Assembly (NCBI GenBank): GCA_002067555.1
Contig: MVQQ01000146.1
Location: 1 to 11,691 of the forward strand
Source: Syntrophorhabdus sp. PtaB.Bin184
GTDB lineage: Bacteria; Desulfobacterota; Syntrophorhabdia; Syntrophorhabdales; Syntrophorhabdaceae
Direction: 5' to 3'
Length of the DNA stretch: 11,691 nt
Positions 1-6,033 of this stretch are shown here, one piece after another. How positions within the stretch are numbered: the stretch's first letter is position 1; each line of letters opens with the position of its first letter. The position numbers and the translations under genes were made by a program. The notes under the pieces are model-generated. The model ran no database searches and was not told the origin of the DNA. It worked only from the letters and a program-made list of their open reading frames with translations.

Positions 1-282
1 CGGTGCCGCAAGCCGGAACATAAGGGGCACGCAAAGGAATCCGCCCTTCGCGGCCGCGCCGTAGAAATCCATCCACTCAACGCAGTTGTAGGCGAGAACC
101 GCGAAGCGGTCGCCCTTCTTGAGACCGAGATCGGCAAGCGCGTTCGCGAGCCGGCAGGTCCTCTCATTCCACTCTTTGAAGGTAAACTGTTTGTAAAGAT
201 CCTTGGCTCCGACCTTGTCGGGATACTTAAATGCTTGAATCCTCAGAACATCCTTCGCTGTCATCCAGTGGCCGTTCTTCAT
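1..282 (-). CDS. AMP-dependent acyl-CoA synthetase/ligase, N-terminal part (truncated by window edge)
   Basis: The first 94 codons of an AMP-binding (ANL superfamily) enzyme, which would activate a carboxylic acid to its acyl-adenylate and then its CoA thioester. The visible part is the typical N-terminal subdomain: an opening TAKDVLRIQAFKYPDKVGAK, a FTFKEWNERTCRLANALADL stretch, then LKKGDRFAVLAYNCVEWMDF and VPLMFRLA, matching the family pattern of 'lGv.kGDrVai...N..ew...y.a..k.G.v.vPl.fRl'. The catalytic P-loop and A-motifs lie outside the window, so the substrate cannot be judged. The ATG at 280-282 is preceded by GGGAGGAG about six bases upstream, a strong ribosome binding site. It lies 66 nt downstream of the glcF-like gene on the same strand and is probably its operon partner. 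An aliphatic or aromatic acid, or a carnitine-type substrate, are all possible. Confidence 0.85.
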   Translation of the reverse strand, partial: MKNGHWMTAKDVLRIQAFKYPDKVGAKDLYKQFTFKEWNERTCRLANALADLGLKKGDRFAVLAYNCVEWMDFYGAAAKGGFLCVPLMFRLAAP

Positions 283-348
283 GTGTACTCCTCCCTGTGA
301 GTTTGAGATGTAGGTGTGCAGTTGGTCTTCGAGATATCGACTTGTTAC

Positions 349-1620
349 TTACTCCACCAGTTCCAGGAGATGATGCACCTTTTGCGGCATTTTGTTCAAC
401 AAAACATTGTCCTCGAGGTTGATCATGCAGCCTGGGCAAGCAGTGACAACGATATCCGCACCGGTCGCCTTGATGCCGTCCATTTTCTTGCCCGCTATTT
501 TCTTGGTCAGATCATAGTGGTAGACGCTGAAGGAGCCGCCCATTCCACAACACAGATCCGCATTGGGCATTTCTACATATTTAATACCCTTGAGGGCCTT
601 GAGAATCGCCCTCGGCTGATCCTTGATGTTCTGATACCTGACCAAGTGGCAGGGGTCATGCCATGTCACCGTCTTTCCTTCGAACTCCTTTTTCAGCTTG
701 AAATCTTCGGGTTTGATCTTGAGGATATCAATGACGAACTCCATGCTATCCTTGACCTTCTTCTCGAACTCTTCGTAGCGCTGCTTCTGCTCCTCATTAT
801 CGGGAAGATATTTCTGATAATCTTTCAGCGTCGAGCTGCAGGTCGCGCAGGTGGTAACAATATAATCCACGTTCAGATCCTTGAAGGCCTTCACGTTGAG
901 ATCCGCCAGCATCCTGCCCGTCTCGAAATCTCCGCTGAAATAAATGGCGGCTCCACAACAATTCTGAGTATCGGGGACAACAACTTCCACCCCGTGGCGG
1001 GTCAGAAAATCGATGAACTTGAGGCCAAAATCCGGATAGACAAAGTCTGTGGCGCATCCCGTGAAGAAACCGACCCGCATTATCGGCTTCTGGCCGTTCT
1101 GTGGTTTGTAAACGGGTTTTACCTGATCTCTCAGAAATGTCTTGGCGAGCTCCGGGAAATTTCTCTTCCCAAGGTTCTTAACGAAATCGGGAAGGTGCCG
1201 GATCTTTCCCTCCGTCCTGGGCATCATCCACTGGAACTTCTGCATAAGCCTGGCATAGCGACCAAGGGCAGGTCTGTTGGCCATGACCTTTCGAAAAACG
1301 AAATTCTTGATGGCTCCAAGCCCCTTCTCCCTGACCAACTCCGCGCGGGCAGCCACGACGACACGGTCTATCTGCGTCTTTGCCGGACAGTTTGCCGCAC
1401 ATCGTTTGCACAGGAGACACCTCCCTATGATGTCGGCCATCACCGGGGTCCATTCCTGCTTTCCTGCCAGTATCTGTTTCACGAGATAGTTCTTGCCTCG
1501 CGCCACAGATGTCTCCACCCTTTCTTCCTGATAGACCGGGCAGAAGAAACTGCAGAAGCCGCATTTCATACACTGATCGGCGAACTGCTCTATCTTTTTG
1601 AGTTCTTTAAGGTCTTTCAC
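349..1620 (-). CDS. glcF: (Fe-S)-binding protein, GlcF-like subunit of a 2-hydroxyacid (glycolate/lactate) oxidase
   Basis: A 423-residue electron-transfer subunit that would pass electrons from a flavoprotein 2-hydroxyacid dehydrogenase to a membrane or soluble acceptor. Two ferredoxin-type 4Fe-4S motifs are intact near the N terminus: C17-x2-C20-x2-C23-x3-C27 and C68-x2-C71-x2-C74-x3-C78. Two cysteine-rich CCG domains follow: the first with C189, C221-C222 (NCCGA) and C258-x2-C261 (TCATC), the second with C324 (HDPCH), C357-C358 (LCCGMGG) and C395-x2-C398 (CPGC). This order matches GlcF and the wider LutA/HdrB-related group, and the length is normal. The start is GTG at 1618-1620, with AAAGGGGG six bases upstream. 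It begins 19 nt after the glcD-like stop, so the two are almost certainly co-translated as a complex. Glycolate, D-lactate and longer 2-hydroxyacids cannot be told apart from sequence alone. Confidence 0.88.
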   Translation of the reverse strand: MKDLKELKKIEQFADQCMKCGFCSFFCPVYQEERVETSVARGKNYLVKQILAGKQEWTPVMADIIGRCLLCKRCAANCPAKTQIDRVVVAARAELVREKGLGAIKNFVFRKVMANRPALGRYARLMQKFQWMMPRTEGKIRHLPDFVKNLGKRNFPELAKTFLRDQVKPVYKPQNGQKPIMRVGFFTGCATDFVYPDFGLKFIDFLTRHGVEVVVPDTQNCCGAAIYFSGDFETGRMLADLNVKAFKDLNVDYIVTTCATCSSTLKDYQKYLPDNEEQKQRYEEFEKKVKDSMEFVIDILKIKPEDFKLKKEFEGKTVTWHDPCHLVRYQNIKDQPRAILKALKGIKYVEMPNADLCCGMGGSFSVYHYDLTKKIAGKKMDGIKATGADIVVTACPGCMINLEDNVLLNKMPQKVHHLLELVE

Positions 1621-1639
1621 TCGCTACCCCCTTTGTAGG

Positions 1640-3019
1640 CTACTCCCAGATCTTGCCAGGGTTCATGATATTGTTCGGATCGATGAGGGCCTTGATGCCC
1701 TTCATCATGTTTATCACTGCCGGCTCCGTAACTTTTTTCATGAACTTCTGCTTTTCCAGACCAATCCCGTGCTCACCGGAGAGTACACCGCCGAACTCCA
1801 CCGCGCTTTCGATGATCTCATCCATAGCCTTCAGGGCGCGGTCATAATGGTCCTTATTGTTTATGTCCGTGAGGATCGCGGGGTGAAGGTTCCCGTCACC
1901 CGCATGACCGAGGACGACTATCTCAACGTTGTACTTTTTGGCAAGCTCCTTGCATCTGTTGATCAATTTGGGAATATTCCCGCGGGGTACGGTGACATCT
2001 TCCGCAAACACGGTCTTCGCCTTGCCGAAGACAGCCGCGAAGCCTGCACTGCGGCCTTTCCAGTATGCCAGGGCCTCGTCCGCGTCCTTGGCCACGCGAA
2101 CTTCTTTCGCTCCGTATTTCTTGGTAATCTCCGTTATCTGTTCGACCTCTTTCTCCACCGCCTCCGGGATACCATCGACCTCGAAGAGCAACAATGCGTC
2201 GGCCTCTTTCGGAAGGCCCAGCTGCATCATCTCCTCGATCCTGTTGATGACCCAGTTGTCCATGAACTCGATCTTGTCGGGGATAACACCGCTTTCAAGA
2301 ACATGGAAAACACCTTCGCCGGCAACCGCCATGTCGTCATAGACAACACAGAGTGTCTTCTTGGCGGCGGGAATCGGGTTCAGCTTCAACTCGGCCTTGG
2401 TGATGACACCGAGCGTCCCCTCGGCACTGATGAATATGTGGAGAAGATCATAGCCCACAACGTTCTTGAGCGTTCTGCCGCCGAGATGCACGACCTCACC
2501 GTTGGGAAGGACCACTTCGATGCCGAGAATGTACTGCTTCGTTACACCGTACTTCACGCATGCAGGCCCACCGGCATTCTCCGATATGATGCCTCCCAGC
2601 GTGGCGCCCAGAAAGCTTTGAGGGTCGGGCGGGAAGAAGAGCCTGTCCTTCATCAGTTGAAGTGTCAGGTCCTGAAGAACGACACCGGGTTCAACGGTGG
2701 CGGTCAGGTTTTCCTTGTCGACCTTGATGATCTTGTTCATCCGCGTCATCGCGAGAACGATCCCGCCCTGCCACGGAACGGAACCGCCGCTGACATTTGT
2801 ACCGCCTCCCCTGGGGGTAACGGGTATCTTCTCCGCATTCGCGATCTTCATGATCTGGGATACCTGGTCTGTGGTAGTGGGGAAAACCACGACATCCGGC
2901 TCATGAACCCAGCTTGTCGTTCCGTCGTAAGAATACGCTTTCAGGGCCTCCGGTGAGGTGAGGACATTGTCCTTGCCCACAATCTTTTGAAATTCGCTTA
3001 TCAACGACTCTTTTAACAT
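1640..3019 (-). CDS. glcD: FAD-linked oxidase, GlcD-like catalytic subunit
   Basis: A 459-residue flavoprotein of the vanillyl-alcohol-oxidase fold, expected to oxidise a 2-hydroxyacid to the 2-oxoacid. The N-terminal FAD-binding_4 domain shows PVTPRGGGTNVSGGSVP (67-83), FFPPDPQS (128-135), GGIISENAGGPACVKYG (142-158) and FISAEGTLGVIT (196-207). The C-terminal FAD-oxidase domain has HAGDGNLHP (372-380), a probable metal/substrate site, and SGEHGIG (414-420), then ends in the family's typical NPGKIW. Length fits GlcD and D-lactate dehydrogenases of this family (about 460-500). The ATG at 3017-3019 has an AGGGGG element about nine bases upstream. A near-consensus promoter sits about 37 nt upstream of the start. 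It is first in the glcD-glcF-ligase cluster, and the divergent AEC permease may once have moved the substrate. The substrate itself is not determined. Confidence 0.9.
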   Translation of the reverse strand: MLKESLISEFQKIVGKDNVLTSPEALKAYSYDGTTSWVHEPDVVVFPTTTDQVSQIMKIANAEKIPVTPRGGGTNVSGGSVPWQGGIVLAMTRMNKIIKVDKENLTATVEPGVVLQDLTLQLMKDRLFFPPDPQSFLGATLGGIISENAGGPACVKYGVTKQYILGIEVVLPNGEVVHLGGRTLKNVVGYDLLHIFISAEGTLGVITKAELKLNPIPAAKKTLCVVYDDMAVAGEGVFHVLESGVIPDKIEFMDNWVINRIEEMMQLGLPKEADALLLFEVDGIPEAVEKEVEQITEITKKYGAKEVRVAKDADEALAYWKGRSAGFAAVFGKAKTVFAEDVTVPRGNIPKLINRCKELAKKYNVEIVVLGHAGDGNLHPAILTDINNKDHYDRALKAMDEIIESAVEFGGVLSGEHGIGLEKQKFMKKVTEPAVINMMKGIKALIDPNNIMNPGKIWE

Positions 3020-3062
3020 CCCTTCTACCCCCTGAGTTTGATATTGTTACTAATTTCACTTT

Positions 3063-3092
3063 CTTATATCCTTTTCCCCTTTCCTTTGTCAA
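3063..3092 (-). promoter_or_regulatory. sigma70-type promoter of the glcD-glcF-ligase operon
   Basis: On the minus strand the -35 box is TTGACA (3087-3092, perfect consensus) and the -10 box is TATAAG (3063-3068, five of six), separated by 18 nt. The predicted transcription start is near 3056, which gives a leader of about 37 nt that carries the AGGGGG ribosome binding site. The elements are seen directly; activity is inferred. Confidence 0.7.
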
Positions 3093-3104
3093 CAAAAATC
3101 ACAA

Positions 3105-3137
3105 GGCCAAAAATGCCCTGATATCAAGTAATTGGCC
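3105..3137. promoter_or_regulatory. operator-like inverted repeat upstream of the glcD promoter
   Basis: GGCCAA at 3105-3110 and TTGGCC at 3132-3137 are perfect inverted copies. Between them, slightly off centre, lies the 8-bp palindrome TGATATCA (3119-3126). The block starts 12 bp upstream of the glcD -35 box, a position suited to an activator or to a repressor acting on both divergent genes. No regulator gene is visible nearby, and the sequence does not match a GntR-type TNGT-N3-ACNA site. Confidence 0.3.
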
Positions 3138-3159
3138 ACAGTTAAGGCCTTGCGGAAGA

Positions 3160-3194
3160 ATGGAAAAAATGGTATGGAATCGTATGTTTTCCAT
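3160..3194. repeat. 8-bp inverted repeat in the leader region of the AEC permease gene
   Basis: ATGGAAAA (3160-3167) and TTTTCCAT (3187-3194) are perfect inverted copies with a 19-nt spacer, and GTATG occurs twice inside the spacer, ten bases apart. It lies 53-88 bp before the permease start. A weak plus-strand promoter (TTGCGG at 3150-3155, 17 nt, TATGGA) would overlap it, so an operator role is possible but unproven. Confidence 0.3.
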
Positions 3195-3247
3195 AGTGAA
3201 CAAATGGACCGTAAAAGGGCTACGCATCAACGTTTTCGGGGGTACGA

Positions 3248-4131
3248 ATGGATATCCTTAAGACCATAGCTCCGATCTTCATCATCATCGCCTTCGGGTA
3301 TGCTTTGAGAAGCAGGAAGATGCTTTCTGACGATTTTGTCTCGGAGGCGAACCGTTTCGTCTTCCGGTTACCCCTTCCCTTTCTCATCTTCACGGGGATC
3401 ATGAAGGCGAACATGAAGGACATGGGATGGTTGTCTGTCCTCTCGCTTGTCATCCCGACAGCCATAGTGATGGCCCTCGCTCTCCTTTTGGCCGCGGCAG
3501 CCCGTTACCGGGGCGGTAAACGCGGGAGCTTCATCCAGACGACGTTCCACGGCAACGTGACCTATGTCGGCCTTGCCGTCATCTTCTACCTTCTCGGTGA
3601 TGAGGGGCTCGAGAAGGGAAGCCTCCTCGTCGGGATACTGATCCTCTTCAACAATGCCGGAGCCGTGCTGGCACTCTCCCTCTCTTCCGGGAAACACAGC
3701 AATATGATGAGAACGGCACTCTCGATCCTGACAACACCGGTCATCATTGCCACCTTCGCGGCCCTTGCCCTCGCCTTCCTGAAGGTTGCCATACCCGCCG
3801 TTGTCATGAAGAGCATCACCATAGTGGCCAACATAGCCCTTCCCATGGCGCTCATCATCATCGGTTGCTCCATTTCTCCGGAAACGCTTAAGAAGACTAT
3901 CCGGCCCGCCGCCCTGGCCGCGGCCTTCAAGGTCATCGTCCTTCCCGCCCTTGCGGTCCTGTTCTGCCGCGTCTTTGCGATAGACCCGAAAGACCAACAG
4001 CCATAACGGCCTACGTCATGGCACGGGAACTCGGCGGCGACACCGACATCGCCTCCGGAGCGGTAACGCTGACAACCCTCGTCTCACCGGTGACGTATCT
4101 CGGGTGGATATGGCTTCTAAAGACCGCTTGA
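3248..4131 (+). pseudogene. AEC-family (auxin efflux carrier type) permease, disrupted near the C terminus
   Basis: A membrane transporter of the AEC family, which includes malonate (MdcF) and malate permeases. The open frame gives 252 residues to a stop at 4004-4006. Hydrophobic segments lie at about 4-20, 41-54, 62-85, 105-116, 125-146, 157-180, 190-208 and 219-243. Family landmarks include RLPLPFLIFTG (40-50), FHGNVTYVGLAVIF (100-113) and ALPMALIIIGCSIS (197-210). The expected ending, PTAITAYVMARELGG through to a last hydrophobic helix LVSPVTYLGWIWLL, is present but in another frame, 3994-4128 with stop TGA at 4129-4131. The frame changes around 3992-3994, right after IDP, and roughly ten residues that normally separate IDP from PTA also seem to be missing. 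This points to a deletion of 3n+1 bases. The 252-residue product would lack the last one or two helices. A GGGGG lies about five bases before the ATG at 3248. Transcribed away from glcD, it may have carried that operon's substrate. Confidence 0.72.
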
Positions 4132-4260
4132 ACCGCTTGAACAGCTTGAACGGCTTGAGAGTTGAAGGCCAAAACAATTCTCGGTGAGGCACGGTACGGA
4201 CCCTGTCGTCCGGTCTTTCCCAACGTTCGAGCGGTTCAAGCGGTTCAAGCGGTTCAAGCG
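4122..4260. repeat. inverted-arm element made of 9-bp tandem units (locus 1)
   Basis: The left arm (4122-4157) has four 9-bp units: GACCGCTTG, AACCGCTTG, AACAGCTTG, AACGGCTTG. The right arm (4225-4260) has four units of the inverse: GTTCGAGCG, then GTTCAAGCG three times. The arms are nearly complementary over about 36 bp and flank a 67-nt centre (4158-4224), which holds a small CGGAC/GTCCG hairpin at 4197-4212. The left arm starts inside the final codons of the disrupted permease and the right arm ends 7 bp before the TIM-barrel stop, so it fills the convergent gap. RNA from either strand could fold into a long hairpin. The same unit recurs at 8022-8226. No gene is supported inside. Confidence 0.85.
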
Positions 4261-4275
4261 CGCCCGTCAGGGCGC
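4260..4275. terminator. possible hairpin terminator overlapping the TIM-barrel gene's stop codon
   Basis: GCGCCC (4260-4265) and GGGCGC (4270-4275) form a perfect six-pair stem with a four-base loop that contains the TGA stop (4267-4269) of the minus-strand gene. On the plus strand it is followed by AATTTGTT, only weakly U-rich; on the minus strand it runs into the 9-bp repeat arm with no U tract. Termination is therefore uncertain. Confidence 0.25.
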
Positions 4276-5082
4276 AATTTGTTGCAGTTTTTGGAGGACC
4301 GCGGGGAAACCGAGGCGCTCGATGTCCAGTGTTTCGATGATGACCTTGCCGTCGTAGCCGAGGTCGCTGAGGCGCCTTAAGACCCTTGCCATGTCGATCG
4401 AACCTTCCACGAAGTCGTGGTCGTCGCGGCTACCGCCGTTGTTGTGCAGATGAACGTGAAAGAGGTTCTCCATACCCATGCGGCACACATCATCGATGAT
4501 GGCGCCTTCGGGATCAAGGTGCTTCGCCATGCACTTCGATATGTAGGCATGGCCGATGTCGAGGGTGACACCTATTCCGGGGACGGCCTCATTGATGGCC
4601 GCAAACTCGCCCAGTTCCTGGAAATAGAAGTAGGACATGAAGACGTTCTCCAATGCGACCCTGACCCCGAGGGACCGCGCCTCTTCCTGAACGCTGCCGA
4701 GATCCTCGATAAACCGGGCCCTCAACTCCCTGTCGTAATCCTTGAACTTGCGGAAAAAGGAGTATCCCGGGTGGACGACGAGCGGGTCGGCACCGAGCCG
4801 GGCGGAGAGCCTGAGGGCGGAGAGCATCCTTTCCCTGGACACGCGCCGTATCTCGTCGACATAGCTCCCCAGGTTCATCTCAAGGAAGGGACCGTGCATG
4901 GAAAACCCCACGCCCTCTCCCGCCAGACGCCGCACCCTGTCCTCCAGCGCGCCGTCGAGGGATAAGAGATGGGGAGGCTCATAGGAGAGCTCAACGACCC
5001 CGATCCCGGCGGCGAGAATACTGTCGATCACACCGTCGAGACCGTCGTTGGTAAGGAAATATGTGGATACGCCGAAGTGCAT
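4267..5082 (-). CDS. sugar phosphate isomerase/epimerase-like TIM-barrel protein (AP endonuclease 2 / xylose isomerase-like superfamily)
   Basis: A 271-residue protein with the metal-binding barrel shared by endonuclease IV and sugar epimerases. Candidate ligands appear in the expected order: E31 (VVELS), H63 (MHGP), H104 (VHPG), E145 (ALENV), D175 and H178 (TLDIGH), H211/H213 (HVHLHNN), D220/D221 and H222 (RDDHDF), E250 (IIETLD). This near-complete set resembles a trinuclear zinc centre, so a nuclease-like or isomerase role are both open; most short stand-alone relatives are annotated as sugar phosphate isomerases. No signal peptide is seen, so it should be cytoplasmic. The ATG at 5080-5082 fits the family N terminus (MHFGVSTYF), but no Shine-Dalgarno sequence precedes it. 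The base sequence there is C-rich and is the edge of the 5092-5215 repeat. It lies 140 nt downstream of adk on the same strand. The substrate is unknown. Confidence 0.8.
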   Translation of the reverse strand: MHFGVSTYFLTNDGLDGVIDSILAAGIGVVELSYEPPHLLSLDGALEDRVRRLAGEGVGFSMHGPFLEMNLGSYVDEIRRVSRERMLSALRLSARLGADPLVVHPGYSFFRKFKDYDRELRARFIEDLGSVQEEARSLGVRVALENVFMSYFYFQELGEFAAINEAVPGIGVTLDIGHAYISKCMAKHLDPEGAIIDDVCRMGMENLFHVHLHNNGGSRDDHDFVEGSIDMARVLRRLSDLGYDGKVIIETLDIERLGFPAVLQKLQQIAP

Positions 5083-5091
5083 GACAGAGGC

Positions 5092-5215
5092 GGGTTATGG
5101 GTAATAGGTCATGGGTTATAGGAACAGCCTAGAGAACAAGAGACCCGATGTCCGACAGCACGCGCGAGGCCTCCGGGGTCTATTCCCCATCACCCATAAC
5201 CCATCACCCGTAACC
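5092..5215. repeat. inverted-arm element of GGGTTAT/GGGTGAT-type units
   Basis: The left arm (5092-5122) consists of short units such as GGGTTATGGGTAAT and ATGGGTTATAGG. The right arm (5185-5215) is the inverse, built of CCCATCACCCATAACCCAT-type units. About 24 of 30 aligned arm positions are complementary, and every difference is a transition except one, so many become G-U pairs in RNA. A nested perfect stem, AGACCC (5141-5146) with GGGTCT (5176-5181), lies inside. The element occupies most of the 140-nt gap between adk and the TIM-barrel gene, beginning 10 bp upstream of the latter's start and ending 7 bp before the adk stop. It shares its layout but not its sequence with the 9-bp elements at 4122 and 8022. 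Confidence 0.75.
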
Positions 5216-5222
5216 TGTGTTC

Positions 5223-5870
5223 TTACTTCTTCACCGCCTTTTTTATCTCGTCCACGATCTCCGAGCTGTTCAGGGAACTGACGGTCTTCAAAAGCCCTTC
5301 CTTCTTGTAGAAATCGATGAGAGGAGCAGTCTTTTCGTTGTATGTCGCAAGTCTCTGCTTGATGGCCTCCTCCGTCTCGTCGGCGCGCTGCACCGCGGGG
5401 AAACCACACTTGAAGCAGGTCCCGTCGGGTTTCGGGGGCTTGCTCTTTATGTTATAGATCTCCTGGCAGTCAGGGTTGGAACAGGTCCGTCTCGTCGTCA
5501 GCCTGTCAAGGATGACATCCGTCGGGACGTCGAGATTGATGGCGGCATCAAGCTTCATGCCGATCTTCTCGAGGAGCTTCTTCAATGCCTCCGCCTGGGG
5601 GATGGTCCTCGGGAAACCGTCGAGGAGAAAGCCTTTCTGGCAATCGGGCTCCTTCATCCGGACCTCCATGATGTCCATGATGAGATCGTCGGGCACGAGT
5701 TCGCCCCGTTCCATGTAGCCCTTCGCCTTCTTGCCCAGTTCGGACCCCGCTTTCACGGCGTTGCGCAGAATGTCTCCGGTGGAGATCTGCACGGATCCGT
5801 CAAACTCCGTCAATGACTTCGCAACTGTACCCTTGCCGGCCCCCGGCGCTCCGAGTAATACGATACGCAT
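5223..5870 (-). CDS. adk: adenylate kinase, long form with zinc-binding LID
   Basis: A 215-residue nucleoside monophosphate kinase that interconverts ATP + AMP and 2 ADP in the cytoplasm. The P-loop is GAPGAGKGT (7-15). The AMP site includes STGDILR (30-36) and the signature FLLDGFPRTIPQAE (81-94). The LID domain (about 123-162) carries four cysteines, C130, C135, C152 and C155, bracketing a PPKPDGTC segment, so it should bind zinc as in Gram-positive long-form enzymes. The first pair is C-x4-C rather than the more usual C-x2-C. QRADETEEAIKQRL (161-174) supplies the conserved arginines. The ATG at 5868-5870 is preceded by AGGAGG seven bases upstream, an excellent site. It is not beside secY or map as in many spc operons. 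It faces away from the helicase gene, and no convincing promoter boxes were found in its 163-nt upstream gap. Confidence 0.97.
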   Translation of the reverse strand: MRIVLLGAPGAGKGTVAKSLTEFDGSVQISTGDILRNAVKAGSELGKKAKGYMERGELVPDDLIMDIMEVRMKEPDCQKGFLLDGFPRTIPQAEALKKLLEKIGMKLDAAINLDVPTDVILDRLTTRRTCSNPDCQEIYNIKSKPPKPDGTCFKCGFPAVQRADETEEAIKQRLATYNEKTAPLIDFYKKEGLLKTVSSLNSSEIVDEIKKAVKK

Positions 5871-5995
5871 GATAGATCCTCCTTTGCGTGATTAATGATC
5901 GGACACGAAATTTCCCTGAGTTTACCAAAAAAATCGAGAAAAATCACCGACAAAAACTCTCTCTGCTCCCCCGGACAACCCCCCGGCGTGGCGGC

Positions 5996-6025
5996 TTGAC
6001 ATGCCCCACCGGGCAGGAGCATAAT
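5996..6025 (+). promoter_or_regulatory. sigma70-type promoter of the UvrD/PcrA-like helicase gene
   Basis: TTGACA (5996-6001, perfect) and CATAAT (6020-6025, five of six) are separated by 18 nt. The expected transcription start, near 6032, falls about two bases before the GTG start codon at 6034, so the mRNA would be leaderless. The spacer contains a perfect hairpin, TGCCC-CACC-GGGCA (6002-6015). A second pairing, CCCGG-CG-TGG (5982-5991) with CCACCGGG (6006-6013), brackets the -35 box, so an operator here is possible. Confidence 0.6.
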
Positions 6026-6033
6026 GTAGGCCT

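Noticed and set aside
316..1638. Long plus-strand open frame (440 codons) opposite the glcF-like gene
   Set aside because: It is the shadow of a gene with intact cysteine motifs on the minus strand, and its translation shows no recognisable family.
1598..2956. Long plus-strand open frame (452 codons) opposite the glcD-like gene
   Set aside because: The minus strand encodes a complete FAD-linked oxidase with a good promoter and ribosome binding site; the antisense frame is a GC-rich codon-phase artefact.
4225..4260. CRISPR-like repeats
   Set aside because: The units are 9 bp and directly abutting, with no spacers and no cas genes.
4162..4380. Possible small plus-strand gene reading through the 9-bp repeat (repeating Ala-Val-Gln)
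   Set aside because: The periodic peptide is a by-product of the 9-bp repeat, it runs into the 3' end of the convergent TIM-barrel gene, and it has no supported start.
4267..5082. Endonuclease IV (nfo) assignment for the TIM-barrel protein
   Set aside because: The metal ligand pattern is similar, but the nfo signature motifs are not recognisable and stand-alone proteins of this type are usually sugar phosphate isomerase/epimerase-like, so a DNA repair role is only an alternative.
5871..5960. Promoter for adk in the gap shared with the helicase gene
   Set aside because: On the minus strand there are T-rich tracts and a TAAACT, but no -35 box at acceptable spacing, so I did not call one.
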